In this document: one piece after another, positions 27,701 to 35,774 of the stretch
Layout of the letters: the number at the start of each line of letters is the position of its first letter
How positions within the stretch are numbered: position 1 is the first letter of the stretch
NCBI GenBank assembly: GCA_022402565.1
Contig: JAKRSC010000028.1
Span: 251,604-315,603 of the forward strand
Reading direction: 5' to 3'
DNA from: Hydrotalea sp.
GTDB taxonomy: Bacteria; Bacteroidota; Bacteroidia; Chitinophagales; Chitinophagaceae
Length of the DNA stretch: 64,000 nucleotides
Made by a program: the position numbers and the translations under genes
Notes under the pieces: model-generated
What the model was told of the DNA's origin: nothing
The model's database searches: none
What the model saw: only the letters and a program-made list of their open reading frames with translations

Positions 27701-28291
27701 TTCTCTTTCAGGTGCGCCAACTATTTCAGCCTTACTAATCATAGGCAGTTCTTCAAATCTGTCTTGAAGCTTATCTGCATATTGTTTCAACTTAACGGCA
27801 TCATAATCACCACTTACGTTGACAAACATAATTGGCAAATCACTAAATGCAAACTCCTGTACGTTTGGCTGCTGAGTTAAGTCGTTTGGTAAATCTGTTT
27901 TTGCTTTGTCAACTGCGTTTTTTACTTTTTCTTTTGCTATATCAATTTTTACATCTGTTTCAAATTCAACAGTAATTAAACTGAAATCTTGTTGAGAAAT
28001 AGAATTTACTTTTTTGATTTTAGCGCCTGTTAACCCTTTGATTTGTTTTTCAATGGGACGAGTTACCAAGTTTTCCATGTCTTTGGGCGATGTACCAAAG
28101 TATATGGTAGTTACACTTATTGTAGGCACTACAATATCTGGAAACTGTTCTTTAGGTAAGGTTTGAAATGTATTTAAACCAATAAGAGTAATAATGATTG
28201 TGAAAATGTACATTGCTGTACGATTGTCCACAGCCCAACTGGTGGGTTTAAACTCTTTAAATTTTTGTGATAAGTCTTTTAAGACTGCCAT
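24749..28291 (-). CDS. RND-family efflux transporter permease (AcrB-like)
   Basis: A 1180-residue inner-membrane proton antiporter, longer than the usual 1030-1050. An N-terminal helix, two large periplasmic loops, and TM4 with the proton-relay pair Asp421-Asp422 (GIIVDDAIVVIENT) are seen. The C-terminal half repeats the pattern, with GVVGLSGIVVKNAILLIEF. An insertion at about residues 515-575 carries two extra hydrophobic stretches between TM6 and TM7. It is the last gene of a TetR-TolC-adaptor-permease operon. Substrates cannot be predicted. Confidence 0.92.
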   Translation of the reverse strand: MAVLKDLSQKFKEFKPTSWAVDNRTAMYIFTIIITLIGLNTFQTLPKEQFPDIVVPTISVTTIYFGTSPKDMENLVTRPIEKQIKGLTGAKIKKVNSISQQDFSLITVEFETDVKIDIAKEKVKNAVDKAKTDLPNDLTQQPNVQEFAFSDLPIMFVNVSGDYDAVKLKQYADKLQDRFEELPMISKAEIVGAPEREIQVNVDKAKMEIAKVSFNDIAQAISNENRDVSGGLVEVGNMKRSLSVKGQFVSAFDMQQLIVKNIYGQSIYLRDIAQIIDTVKEKESYSRLNGKNVITLNIVKRAGENLIETADAVKAAVDDMFKTNQIPKNLSVVFTGDQSKQTKTSFNELVNTIIIGFTLVLLILMFFMGVTNAFFVALSVPLSVFVAFLFLPLGNYIVGTEITLNFIVLFALLFGLGIIVDDAIVVIENTHRIYGNGRVPVVRAAKEAAGEVFIPVLAGTVTTLAPFFPLLAWKGIIGKFMIYLPTMLILTLAASLIVAFIFNPVFAVSTMKPEGREHDEPKKAIFQKWYWWMFIVLGGILHISGWHGFANFLWLLAILGVFNRFVLRDVIYTFQEGFLPKLMNKYEQLLRWVLHGTRPVWSLVVMFLIFPLALVFVVIREPNIQFFPNGDPNIIYVYLKMPVGTKTSYTDSVTAELEKRVFSVLGDNNPIVESVISNVAVGATDPNDPNRSTQSNLGRIQISFVEFEKRHGQKTTPYLDSFRSVMKGIPGALITVDQEQGGPPTQPPVNIEVIGEDFTAISQTAVALKNYLDTIKVDGIENLKMDIDLTNPEISINIDREKALAAGLSTGQIGFELRTAIFGREASKLKIDEDEYKIQIRYNDLQRNNITDLMNMKITFRDFSTGQIKQVPLGAVASVDYTNTAGGIRRKNYKRVISLYSNVEVGFTPFDVNARLTPVLEKFKLRYAAEGVQIKQTGEGEEQAETSSFLGWALMIALGLIFMTLVLQFNSLSKPFIVLTEIFFSIIGVMLGIGLTKMDVPTIMVGVGVVGLSGIVVKNAILLIEFTDELRGRGMRVKEATIQAGKIRIIPVLLTAIATILGLLPLAVGFNIDFVSLFQHLDPKIFFGGDSVIFWGPLSWTIIYGLVFAFFLTLTMVPSMYLIAERIKRPMERFYGNKFVALLGFTGPLFFILVGIMFLVKRIQGKKVWMGQLKPAPSKA

Positions 28292-28317
28292 ATAAATAGT
28301 TTATGCGTGCAAAAATT

Positions 28318-29520
28318 TTATTTGATGTCAACTATCTGACCATCGTACAAGTCTTGAAATCCTTCTGTAATAACCTTTTGTCCAGCAGTTAGACCTGTTT
28401 TCACTTCTATGTAAGTACCGTACAACTCACCAACGGTGATCATTTTTTTAGATGCAATGATTTTTCCATTTTTATTTTCTGCTATAAAAACATATTTACC
28501 TTTTTCATCGGTCTGAACAACATTTACTGGAATAGTTATTGCATTATTATTTACGTAGTCTTGAATTTTAAGATTGGCTACTTGATTGGGAAGTATAGAA
28601 GCGTCATATGGAATAGATGCTTCTGCTGTAAAAGCTCTGGTATTTGGATTAATTGATCTTCCTGCAATTTTTATAGTGCTTTTAATTTCTTTATTTAAGT
28701 CAGGTAAATTCACTACAACTGGTACACCTACTTTTACCTTACTCAAATAATTCTCGGGAACATCAGCAACAACTTTAAGTTTAGATGTATTTACAATTTT
28801 AATTTGTGCCCCAAGCGCCCCAATACCTGTAAATGTTTCTCCTACACGAACATTTACTTCATCTGCAATGCCTTCTACATCGCTATACACTTTAGTCGTT
28901 TTCAATTGTTCTTCAGCAACTTTTACTTGCTCTTGTGCCGACAATAAGTTTTTCTCTAAAGTTTCAACATTATTTTTTGCTTGAAGCAGTTGTACTTCAG
29001 TTCCAATTCCTTCATTCCAAAGATTTCTTTGACGCTGGTAGATGTTTCTGGCAAATTCTAATTGTACATTAAGAACTTCAAGATTTTGTTCAGCTGCTTT
29101 TACATTCTGTTTAATTACACCATCATCTAGCGTTGCTACAAGCTGACCCTTCTTAATAAAGTCACCTTTTTTTATTAAAAGTGATTTTACTAATCCACCC
29201 ATTCCTCTTGGAGCGATATAAGAGATATCCTCTGCATCAATTCTAGCCTGTAAATCTATATAGTGAGTAAAGTTTTTTACCTGTAGTTCTTCTACTGCAA
29301 CCAATTTTAGAGCGCCTGTTGAAAGTGCAGAACTATCTAGGCTAGTAATTTCCTCTTCTAAGGCTTTAATTTTTTGACTAAGGATATCTGCATCACTTTT
29401 CAGTTTTTCTAATTCTTGCTTTTTTGATTCAAGACCTTTATCCGACTTTTTAGAGCTACAAGCTGTAAAAGCAAGTATTGTAACTGAAAGTAAGCATGCT
29501 AGTTTTATATAATTTTTCAT
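28318..29520 (-). CDS. RND efflux periplasmic adaptor subunit (membrane-fusion lipoprotein)
   Basis: A 400-residue lipoprotein. The lipobox is LAFTACSSK, so the mature N-terminus is lipidated. A short coiled coil (about 25-65) precedes the lipoyl-like half GLVKSLLIKKGDFIKKGQLVATLDD, a helical hairpin (about 130-210), the second lipoyl half VEGIADEVNVRVGETF, and beta-barrel/membrane-proximal domains. It links the RND permease to the TolC channel encoded on either side. Gaps are 26 bp to the permease gene and 16 bp to tolC. Confidence 0.92.
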   Translation of the reverse strand: MKNYIKLACLLSVTILAFTACSSKKSDKGLESKKQELEKLKSDADILSQKIKALEEEITSLDSSALSTGALKLVAVEELQVKNFTHYIDLQARIDAEDISYIAPRGMGGLVKSLLIKKGDFIKKGQLVATLDDGVIKQNVKAAEQNLEVLNVQLEFARNIYQRQRNLWNEGIGTEVQLLQAKNNVETLEKNLLSAQEQVKVAEEQLKTTKVYSDVEGIADEVNVRVGETFTGIGALGAQIKIVNTSKLKVVADVPENYLSKVKVGVPVVVNLPDLNKEIKSTIKIAGRSINPNTRAFTAEASIPYDASILPNQVANLKIQDYVNNNAITIPVNVVQTDEKGKYVFIAENKNGKIIASKKMITVGELYGTYIEVKTGLTAGQKVITEGFQDLYDGQIVDIK

Positions 29521-29536
29521 AAAAATTCAATTGATT

Positions 29537-30967
29537 TTAATTAGACGATTTTTCTGAAAGTTTACCAAGAGCTTTCATATAATTAACTTTAGCAATAAGT
29601 GCATTATATAGCGCCGTAAAGTAATTACTTTGAGCATTTTGTAAATCGGTATCAGCAGTTAATACTTCAAAACTGCTTCCAAGACCTTGTTCGTATTTTT
29701 TCTTGGTAGTGTTATACACATTTTGGGCCAGTTGCATATTCTTCTCAGATGCATCCATAATTTTTAAGTTATTCACCAATGTTTTTCTGGCCACTGTTTT
29801 TTGCAAGTCAATACTTTGTTCTACATTTTTAATAGTGTTTTGATGCTTTTGTAAATTGTAGCTTGCTTCTTTAATTTTTTGATTCTTAGAAAATCCACTA
29901 AAAATTGGCATGTTCACCTGTAATCCAACTATTGAAGTTTGGAACCAAGGATATTGCGCACCTCTTTTAAAGAAGTCGAATTGTTGTCTTTGTGCATTTT
30001 CACTAAAATTCCAAAAGGCTGCTAATGTGGGAAGCTTATTTAGTTTATAACGTTGAACGTCCATTTCTAATAGCTTTCTTACCTTCTCTAGCGCTTGAAT
30101 CTCATTTCTTTGGGCATACTGAAAGTTAGCCTCATCTAATATCCCATTTTTTACATCTTGAGTTGATAGTTCTGAAATAAGAATGACAGAATCAGTTTGC
30201 GGGATACCAAGTTGAAATTTAAAATTTGCATAACCTCCATCCAACATAGATGAAAGTTGAGCCTTAGCATTCATTAAATTATTTAAACCAACTTGCGCTT
30301 TGTCTATATCTAATTTTTCTGCAAAACCGTTTTTGTACATCTGTGTCATGTCTTGCACCAGCTTTAATAATCTTGATTCACTTTCAGTGAGAAAATTCAA
30401 CTGTTTTTGTGCAATAAGTACAGCATAGTATGCATTCATTACATTTTCTCTTACTTTATCTTCTCCAACTTTGTAGTTTGCTTCTGCATACTCCATAGCT
30501 GTTTTTCTTGCTTTTAGCCCAATAAAAACATCTGCCTGAAATAATAATTGTTGTAATGTAAATCCAGCACTGGCAGTCCATGGCACACCAAACTGAGCTG
30601 GAACATTTCCGAACTTTTCGGGCATTTGAATTGGATTGCCATTACCATCACGGACACCTTCATTGGTTAACACACCGTAAACAGCAGGTGAAATAAAATC
30701 TGGTATTACAGTAACCGGTATTGCAAATAATCTTTGCATAGTAATATTTGCAGTTACTTGTGGATACGCCGAACCTTCTATTTCCTTATTCTTAGTTTGT
30801 TGTAGTGCAATATCCAGTTTTAGGTTTTTTAAGTCTTGCACATTTTTTATAGCCATGTCTATGCTTTGTTCTAGCGTTAGCGAATGCACTTGTTGCGCTT
30901 GTAACGGCTGAGAAAAAAACAGAGAAGCAATAAGACCAATAAATAGGTGCTTCAATTTTGAATTCAT
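29537..30967 (-). CDS. TolC family outer-membrane channel
   Basis: A 476-residue protein with a signal peptide (FIGLIASLFFSQPLQAQ). It has two long helical repeats typical of outer membrane efflux proteins, with TLEQSIDMAIKNVQDLKN at the start of the first and a C-terminal helix YEQGLGSSFEVLTADTDLQNAQSNYF in the second. It provides the outer-membrane duct of the adjacent pump. Its ATG overlaps the stop of the TetR gene by 4 bp (ATGA), so regulator and channel are translationally coupled. Confidence 0.92.
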   Translation of the reverse strand: MNSKLKHLFIGLIASLFFSQPLQAQQVHSLTLEQSIDMAIKNVQDLKNLKLDIALQQTKNKEIEGSAYPQVTANITMQRLFAIPVTVIPDFISPAVYGVLTNEGVRDGNGNPIQMPEKFGNVPAQFGVPWTASAGFTLQQLLFQADVFIGLKARKTAMEYAEANYKVGEDKVRENVMNAYYAVLIAQKQLNFLTESESRLLKLVQDMTQMYKNGFAEKLDIDKAQVGLNNLMNAKAQLSSMLDGGYANFKFQLGIPQTDSVILISELSTQDVKNGILDEANFQYAQRNEIQALEKVRKLLEMDVQRYKLNKLPTLAAFWNFSENAQRQQFDFFKRGAQYPWFQTSIVGLQVNMPIFSGFSKNQKIKEASYNLQKHQNTIKNVEQSIDLQKTVARKTLVNNLKIMDASEKNMQLAQNVYNTTKKKYEQGLGSSFEVLTADTDLQNAQSNYFTALYNALIAKVNYMKALGKLSEKSSN

Positions 30968-31575
30968 ATCGATTGTGCTTGTTTGTATTTGTAAATTAAT
31001 TTTTGACCTTTTGCAGTTGATAAACCAAATAAAAAAAGTTCCATTAGTTTGTATTCTACATCAAATAGCGTGTACTTGGTTGGAGGAAACAAATCTTGAT
31101 TAAAAGGAATGAAAATGCTATCAATTCTTAGCCTTGCAGCTATATCTACAGGAACATCTTCTCTATAAAGTCCTTCTTTTATACCTCTTTCAATATTGTT
31201 GCTTACTACCGAAAGCATGAACTTATTCATGTGGTCTTGAAAAATCTTAAATGCTGCTGGATGATATTTGCGCAGTTCAAAAATGATAGCTGGATTCATA
31301 TTGGCTAACATTTCTCGAAGCATTTCTATTGCCATAAAAACTTCATGAATGGCATTGTCGCTTTCTGCTTTGTGTCTAGCACATTCTTGGTGATCTTTTT
31401 CAATTTCACTTCTTAAAACAGCTTCTACTAGTTGGTCTTTGTCTGAGAAGTGCTGATAAATTGTTTTTTTGCTTACCCCTAAATGAGCTGCAATTTCATC
31501 CATTGTAACGCTCTTAACTCCGTAAGTAAAGAAGAGGTTATGGGCTTTTTCTATAATTCTCCTTGCTGTTTCCAT
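30964..31575 (-). CDS. TetR/AcrR family transcriptional regulator of the efflux operon
   Basis: About 203 residues from ATG 31575 (METARRI). A longer in-frame start at 31734 adds 53 unlike residues and is rejected. The N-terminal helix-turn-helix is ARRIIEKAHNLFFTYGVKSVTMDEIAAHLGVSKK followed by TIYQHFSDK, a textbook TetR domain. The C-terminal domain would bind a ligand. As first gene of the TetR-TolC-adaptor-RND operon it probably represses its own transcription and is relieved by pump substrates. A TAGTTTCGC box lies 7 bp upstream. Confidence 0.92.
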   Translation of the reverse strand: METARRIIEKAHNLFFTYGVKSVTMDEIAAHLGVSKKTIYQHFSDKDQLVEAVLRSEIEKDHQECARHKAESDNAIHEVFMAIEMLREMLANMNPAIIFELRKYHPAAFKIFQDHMNKFMLSVVSNNIERGIKEGLYREDVPVDIAARLRIDSIFIPFNQDLFPPTKYTLFDVEYKLMELFLFGLSTAKGQKLIYKYKQAQSI

Positions 31576-31583
31576 AGCGGGTG

Positions 31584-31591
31584 CGAAACTA
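31584..31591 (-). promoter_or_regulatory. -7-like box (TAGTTTCG) of the tetR-efflux operon
   Basis: One mismatch to TAnnTTTG, followed by CACCCGCT and the ATG at 31575. The predicted leader is about 5 nt. No correctly spaced -33 TTG is apparent. Confidence 0.35.
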
Positions 31592-31707
31592 AGAAAACTA
31601 TTAATACATAAAAAGTTTCCAAGTGAAATTATTATTAATTTTGATTCGAATAGCCTTGTAAACGGATAAATGGGCCAAATCAACCATAAAAGGAGGTTTA
31701 TTTGGTG

Positions 31708-31715
31708 TAGTTTTG
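31708..31715 (+). promoter_or_regulatory. -7 box (TAGTTTTG) of the DUF502-serC operon
   Basis: An exact TAnnTTTG match 17 bp before the DUF502 ATG at 31733, giving a leader of about 14 nt. No -33 TTG at standard spacing was seen. Confidence 0.4.
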
Positions 31716-31732
31716 CTGAAAGTTGGTTACAC

Positions 31733-32374
31733 ATGTTCGATCCAAAAAATAAGTTCAGCTTTCAGTTCTTTCTTGCCAAGTTCCTGCGCCATTTTTTTCA
31801 GGGACTTATAGTAATGGCCCCTATTGGAATAACTATTTATGCAGTTTGGTTCTTATTTAACTGGGTAGATGATATTTTACCTAATTTCTTGCACACTATA
31901 GCACCATCTATGATAGGTTTGTATGAAGATGGTTCTCCAAAGAAGATACCTGGATTAGGCTTTGTTTTGGTACTTTTCTTGGTTTGGTTTGTTGGATGGT
32001 TATCTTCTCTTTTTATTGTAGGAAGACTGGTTGATGTGTTTGATAAAGTCTTAGAAAATACACCAGGCATTAAATTAATTTATACCTCTGTTAAAGATTT
32101 TTTAGAGGCGTTTGCAGGAAATAAGAAAAAATTTAATCAACCAGTTTTAGTTGATGTTGATAATAATAATATGTGGCGAGTGGGGTTTATTACCCAACAA
32201 ACAGCAGTTGATTTTGGACTGCCTGAGCATGTTACAGTTTATATACCATTTTCTTATGCTATTTCAGGTATGACTTGTTTTGTACCTTCAGAAAGAGTTA
32301 AACCTTTAAAAAATATCTCGGCCGCCAATGCAATGAAATATGCTGTAAGTGGTGGTGTGAGTGATGTAGAATAA
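31733..32374 (+). CDS. DUF502 family membrane protein
   Basis: About 213 residues from ATG 31733 (MFDPKNKF); a longer start at 31670 falls before the promoter box. Two hydrophobic segments are present: GLIVMAPIGITIYAVWFLFNW and a second around LGFVLVLFLVWFVGWL. The family motif PGIKLIYTSVKDFLEAF and the C-terminal FVPSERVKPL region follow. These match DUF502, a conserved membrane family of unknown function. It lies 2 bp before serC, so the two are co-transcribed, though no functional link is evident. Confidence 0.85.
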   Translation: MFDPKNKFSFQFFLAKFLRHFFQGLIVMAPIGITIYAVWFLFNWVDDILPNFLHTIAPSMIGLYEDGSPKKIPGLGFVLVLFLVWFVGWLSSLFIVGRLVDVFDKVLENTPGIKLIYTSVKDFLEAFAGNKKKFNQPVLVDVDNNNMWRVGFITQQTAVDFGLPEHVTVYIPFSYAISGMTCFVPSERVKPLKNISAANAMKYAVSGGVSDVE

Positions 32375-32376
32375 GT

Positions 32377-33447
32377 ATGCCAATCCATAATTTTAATTCT
32401 GGTCCGTCTATATTACCAAAGTCTGTGTATGAAGAAGCTGCTCGTGCAGTTATTGAATATAATAATACTGGCTTATCAATTTTAGAAATTGGGCATAGGA
32501 CCAATTGGTTTATTCAAATAATAGAAGAGGCGCGTTCTTTAGTAAAGGAATTGATGGGCATTGGAGGTGAATATGATGTTCTTTTCCTTCATGGTGGGGC
32601 AACTACTCAGTTTATGCAAGTGCCCATGAATTTTTTAGATCAACAGGCAAGAGCTGCTTATACCGATCACGGAATTTGGGGCTCCAAGGCTATCAATGAA
32701 GCAAAAGTTTGGGGTGAAGTTGATGTGGTTCAGTCTTCTGCTAATAGTAAATATGATCATATTGATCGGCTCGAATTTCTCTCTAACAAACATAGCTATC
32801 TACATATTACTACCAATAATACCGTTGAGGGCACACAGGTTCATCATTTGCCAGAAACAAATTTGCCCATTATAGCAGATATGAGTAGCGATATTTTTTC
32901 GCGGCCATTTCCCTTCTCAAAATGTTCATTCATTTATGCTGGAGCACAAAAAAATATGGGTGCAGCAGGTGTTACCATGGTAGCTATACGCATCAACGAT
33001 TTGCCTTCAATCAGCAGAAGTATTCCGCCTATTATGGATTATAGAAAGCATATTGAAGCAAATTCCTTGTTAAACACACCTCCAGTTTTTGCAGTCTATG
33101 TAAGTCTACTCACTTTGAGATGGATAAAAGAGCAAGGCGGATTGGGTGTTATGGAAAAAAGGAACCACGAAAAATCTGAGCTGCTCTATAATACTATTGA
33201 TGCATTACCAGTTTTTTCAACTTATGTGGCTCCATCCTCGAGGAGTCAAATGAATGCAGTATTTTTTATTGAGGATGAATTATTACAGCAGCAATTCTTA
33301 GATGAGTGCAAGGAATTAGGTATGATAGGTGTGAAAGGGTATAGAACAGTTGGAGGAATTCGTGTTTCTATGTACAATGCCTTACCATTAAGCAGTGTTC
33401 AAGAATTCTGTAGCTTAATGAAAGATTTTGCTAGACGAAAAGGTTAG
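32377..33447 (+). CDS. serC: Phosphoserine aminotransferase
   Basis: A 356-residue PLP-dependent class V aminotransferase. It opens with HNFNSGPSILPKSVYEEAA. The substrate-binding region includes EIGHRT, and the FLHGGATTQF block and PLP-lysine motif FIYAGAQKNMG are as in SerC. The C-terminus has GVKGYRTVGGIRVSMYNA. It forms phosphoserine from 3-phosphohydroxypyruvate in serine synthesis and may also serve pyridoxal synthesis. Its TAG stop overlaps the stop of the convergent next gene by 4 bp. Confidence 0.95.
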   Translation: MPIHNFNSGPSILPKSVYEEAARAVIEYNNTGLSILEIGHRTNWFIQIIEEARSLVKELMGIGGEYDVLFLHGGATTQFMQVPMNFLDQQARAAYTDHGIWGSKAINEAKVWGEVDVVQSSANSKYDHIDRLEFLSNKHSYLHITTNNTVEGTQVHHLPETNLPIIADMSSDIFSRPFPFSKCSFIYAGAQKNMGAAGVTMVAIRINDLPSISRSIPPIMDYRKHIEANSLLNTPPVFAVYVSLLTLRWIKEQGGLGVMEKRNHEKSELLYNTIDALPVFSTYVAPSSRSQMNAVFFIEDELLQQQFLDECKELGMIGVKGYRTVGGIRVSMYNALPLSSVQEFCSLMKDFARRKG

Positions 33448-33848
33448 TGGGCCATATCATCATACCCTAAAGCAATATCATTATTGGGTTGATTGGTGCT
33501 TCTCTTTTCTTGGTTCCTAATTTCTCCAATTACTTGGGAGTGCTCTAGCCCATGTGTTTGTCGAATAAAATTTCTATATGAACCATATGTTTTTATAATC
33601 TGTATGCCTTGACCTGTTAAATAAATAAAACCATTTTTGCCAAAACCTATAGAAGGTTTTATGAGCTGGGTTGCCAATAATAGTTCTCTTAAATGTTCAC
33701 TTTGTCTCTCATCTAATTCAAGTCCGGCAGGTACTAGAATATCTTTTTCTAAATGCAATTCATTCTTATCTAAATTCTGATAAAGTTGCTGAATAACGTA
33801 TTCAATCACATCATCTTCTGTAACGGTTTTAGTATTTTGTTGTTCCAT
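33444..33848 (-). CDS. Conserved hypothetical protein, possible winged-helix fold
   Basis: A 134-residue soluble protein. The segment ERQSEHLRELLLATQLIKPSIGFGKNGFIYLTGQGIQIIKTYGSYRNFI looks like a small winged-helix domain, with a helix, a turn, and a strand-rich wing ending in LTGQG. The N-terminus is acidic and the C-terminus is polar and probably disordered. No known family is named with confidence. It shares a stop overlap with serC and lies 67 bp downstream of thiL on the same strand. Confidence 0.55.
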   Translation of the reverse strand: MEQQNTKTVTEDDVIEYVIQQLYQNLDKNELHLEKDILVPAGLELDERQSEHLRELLLATQLIKPSIGFGKNGFIYLTGQGIQIIKTYGSYRNFIRQTHGLEHSQVIGEIRNQEKRSTNQPNNDIALGYDDMAH

Positions 33849-33915
33849 AGTAGATATTTTAAAGAAAGTTACAACTACTCTATTAAAAATCTTTTCAATT
33901 AATTATAAGTTCTCG

Positions 33916-34947
33916 TTAAAATGCCTTCCAACCCTGTGCAGTAATATCAAATGTATTACCACCCTTTGAAATTATTTTATGACCTTCATCTAAATCAGCC
34001 ATATATCCAACTACGCTAATTTCTTCTTGAAGAGTCAGCTTTTCATAATCGTCTTGACGAACTGTAAAGATTAACTCATAATCTTCGCCTCCATTTAAAG
34101 CACAAACGGTTGGGTCTAATCCAAATTTAAATGCTGCCCTTCTTGCGTCTTCGTGAATTGGCAGTTTGTCTTCATAAATGCGACAACCAAGTTGACTTTG
34201 TTTACACAGATGTAACACTTCACTACTCAGACCATCACTAATATCCATCATGGAAGTTGGTTTAATTTGTTGGTCTTCTAAATATTGAATAATATCTTTT
34301 CTAGCTTCAGGCTTTAACAATCTACCTACAATAAAAGCTTCATTTTCTAAGTCGGGTTGAACTTGCGGATTCTCTAAATAGATTCTCTTTTCCCTTTCCA
34401 GGAGAGTTAGTCCAAGAAATGCACCACCTAAATATCCAGATACACAAATCAAGTCTCCTTTTTGAGCTGTACTCCTTTTCACAAACTGATCTGGTGCAAC
34501 TTCACCTAAGGCAGTTACAGAAATTAGTAATCCTTTATTAGAGCTAGATGTATCTCCACCTATTAAATCAACACCATATTTATTGCAGGCACTAAGTATT
34601 CCTTCATAAAGCTCTTGCAATGCCTCTACACTAAACCTATTACTGAAAGCTATGTTTACTGTAATTTGCGTAGGCTGCGCATTCATAGCATAAATATCAC
34701 TTAAGTTAACTACTACCGATTTATAGCCTAAATGCCGCAAGGGCGTATAGGTTAAATCAAAGTGTATTCCCTCTACCAATAAATCTGAACTGATCACTGT
34801 TTGTTTCCCAAAATGATCAATAACAGCGCCATCATCGCCTATACCCAATATGGTAGATGCGTGTTGTAATTCTACATTTTTAGTGAGATGGTCAATTAGC
34901 CCAAACTCTCCCAAACTACTTACTTCTGTTCTTGTGGGTGTTGACAT
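33916..34947 (-). CDS. thiL: Thiamine-monophosphate kinase
   Basis: A 343-residue PurM-fold kinase that makes thiamine diphosphate from the monophosphate. The N-terminal GEFGLIDHLT, the ATP/Mg site LGIGDDGAVI, SDLLVEGIHFDL, LIGGDTSSS and SMMDISDGLSSEVLHLC are all conserved ThiL blocks, ending with ALNGGEDYELIFTV. It is 3 bp downstream of the inositol-monophosphatase-family gene, so the two are probably one transcript. Confidence 0.94.
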   Translation of the reverse strand: MSTPTRTEVSSLGEFGLIDHLTKNVELQHASTILGIGDDGAVIDHFGKQTVISSDLLVEGIHFDLTYTPLRHLGYKSVVVNLSDIYAMNAQPTQITVNIAFSNRFSVEALQELYEGILSACNKYGVDLIGGDTSSSNKGLLISVTALGEVAPDQFVKRSTAQKGDLICVSGYLGGAFLGLTLLEREKRIYLENPQVQPDLENEAFIVGRLLKPEARKDIIQYLEDQQIKPTSMMDISDGLSSEVLHLCKQSQLGCRIYEDKLPIHEDARRAAFKFGLDPTVCALNGGEDYELIFTVRQDDYEKLTLQEEISVVGYMADLDEGHKIISKGGNTFDITAQGWKAF

Positions 34948-34950
34948 GTA

Positions 34951-35745
34951 TTATGCTTTTAAATTTCCTTTAATCTCTCCACCCTGCACAACTGCTAACA
35001 TATCATCGTGAATTAAACCGTTTGTAGCCAATAAGTGCGGCTGATAAGGTGAATAATAATTGCCTTCAAAGTCTGTAATTTTTCCTCCAGCTTCTTCAAC
35101 CATCAAGAATCCAGCTGCACTGTCCCATGCCTGTAGTTTGTGTTCATAGAAGCCATCAAATCTACCAGCTGCAACCCAGCATAAATCAATAGCAGCGCTA
35201 CCTAGTCTTCTAACAGGAATCCCTTTTCTAATAAATTTTTCAAAAACTTGCAATGGGCCATTCGGCATATCTAGGTAAGTATAGGGGAAGCCAGTAACCA
35301 AACAACTATGAATTAACTCGGCTTTTTTACTCACATAAATTCTTTTATCATTTAAAGTAGCGCCACAATTTTTTTCTGCTAAATAAAATTCATGCATAAA
35401 TGGATTGTAAACGGCACCAAGAATCATTTTGCCTTCTTTTTCTATCCCAATAGAAACACAACAAATTGGGATACCATTTGCAAAATTTACAGTACCATCA
35501 ATGGGGTCAATAATCCATTTATAGGTTGAATCTTGTACAAGTTCACCTGATTCTTCACTTAAAATAAAGTGGTCAGAAAATTTTGTTTGAATAACTTCAA
35601 TAATTGCTTTTTCTGATGCGTGATCTGCTTCGGTGACTAAATTATTGATGCCTTCTTTATTTGAAATAGTAAAACTTCCGTTGAAATAAGATGTAAGCAC
35701 CTCGGCACCTGCTCGGGTAGCTTCAATTAGAGTTTCTTTAAGCAT
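34951..35745 (-). CDS. Inositol monophosphatase family protein
   Basis: About 264 residues from ATG 35745; a TTG six bases upstream lies in the promoter box. The Li-sensitive phosphatase motifs are present: EADHASEKAI, ILSEESGE, WIIDPIDGTVNFANG, and the C-terminal QAWDSAAGFLMVEEAGGKITDF. Mg ligands are Glu and Asp in these blocks. It may be SuhB or another sugar-phosphate phosphatase of the family; sequence alone does not decide. It is followed by thiL. Its -7 box TACATTTG abuts the start codon. Confidence 0.9.
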   Translation of the reverse strand: MLKETLIEATRAGAEVLTSYFNGSFTISNKEGINNLVTEADHASEKAIIEVIQTKFSDHFILSEESGELVQDSTYKWIIDPIDGTVNFANGIPICCVSIGIEKEGKMILGAVYNPFMHEFYLAEKNCGATLNDKRIYVSKKAELIHSCLVTGFPYTYLDMPNGPLQVFEKFIRKGIPVRRLGSAAIDLCWVAAGRFDGFYEHKLQAWDSAAGFLMVEEAGGKITDFEGNYYSPYQPHLLATNGLIHDDMLAVVQGGEIKGNLKA

Positions 35746-35748
35746 TTG

Positions 35749-35756
35749 CAAATGTA
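35749..35756 (-). promoter_or_regulatory. -7 box (TACATTTG) of the inositol-monophosphatase gene
   Basis: An exact TAnnTTTG match, 3 bp before the ATG at 35745, so the transcript would begin at the start codon. It is identical to the metH box. No -33 TTG at standard spacing. Confidence 0.45.
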
Positions 35757-35774
35757 CATTGAAACTCGTGAATC

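Noticed and set aside
30964-31734. The long form of the TetR gene starting at 31734
   Set aside because: The extra 53 residues are unlike TetR proteins and would overlap the divergent DUF502 gene start; ATG 31575 gives a standard length and has a -7-like box before it.
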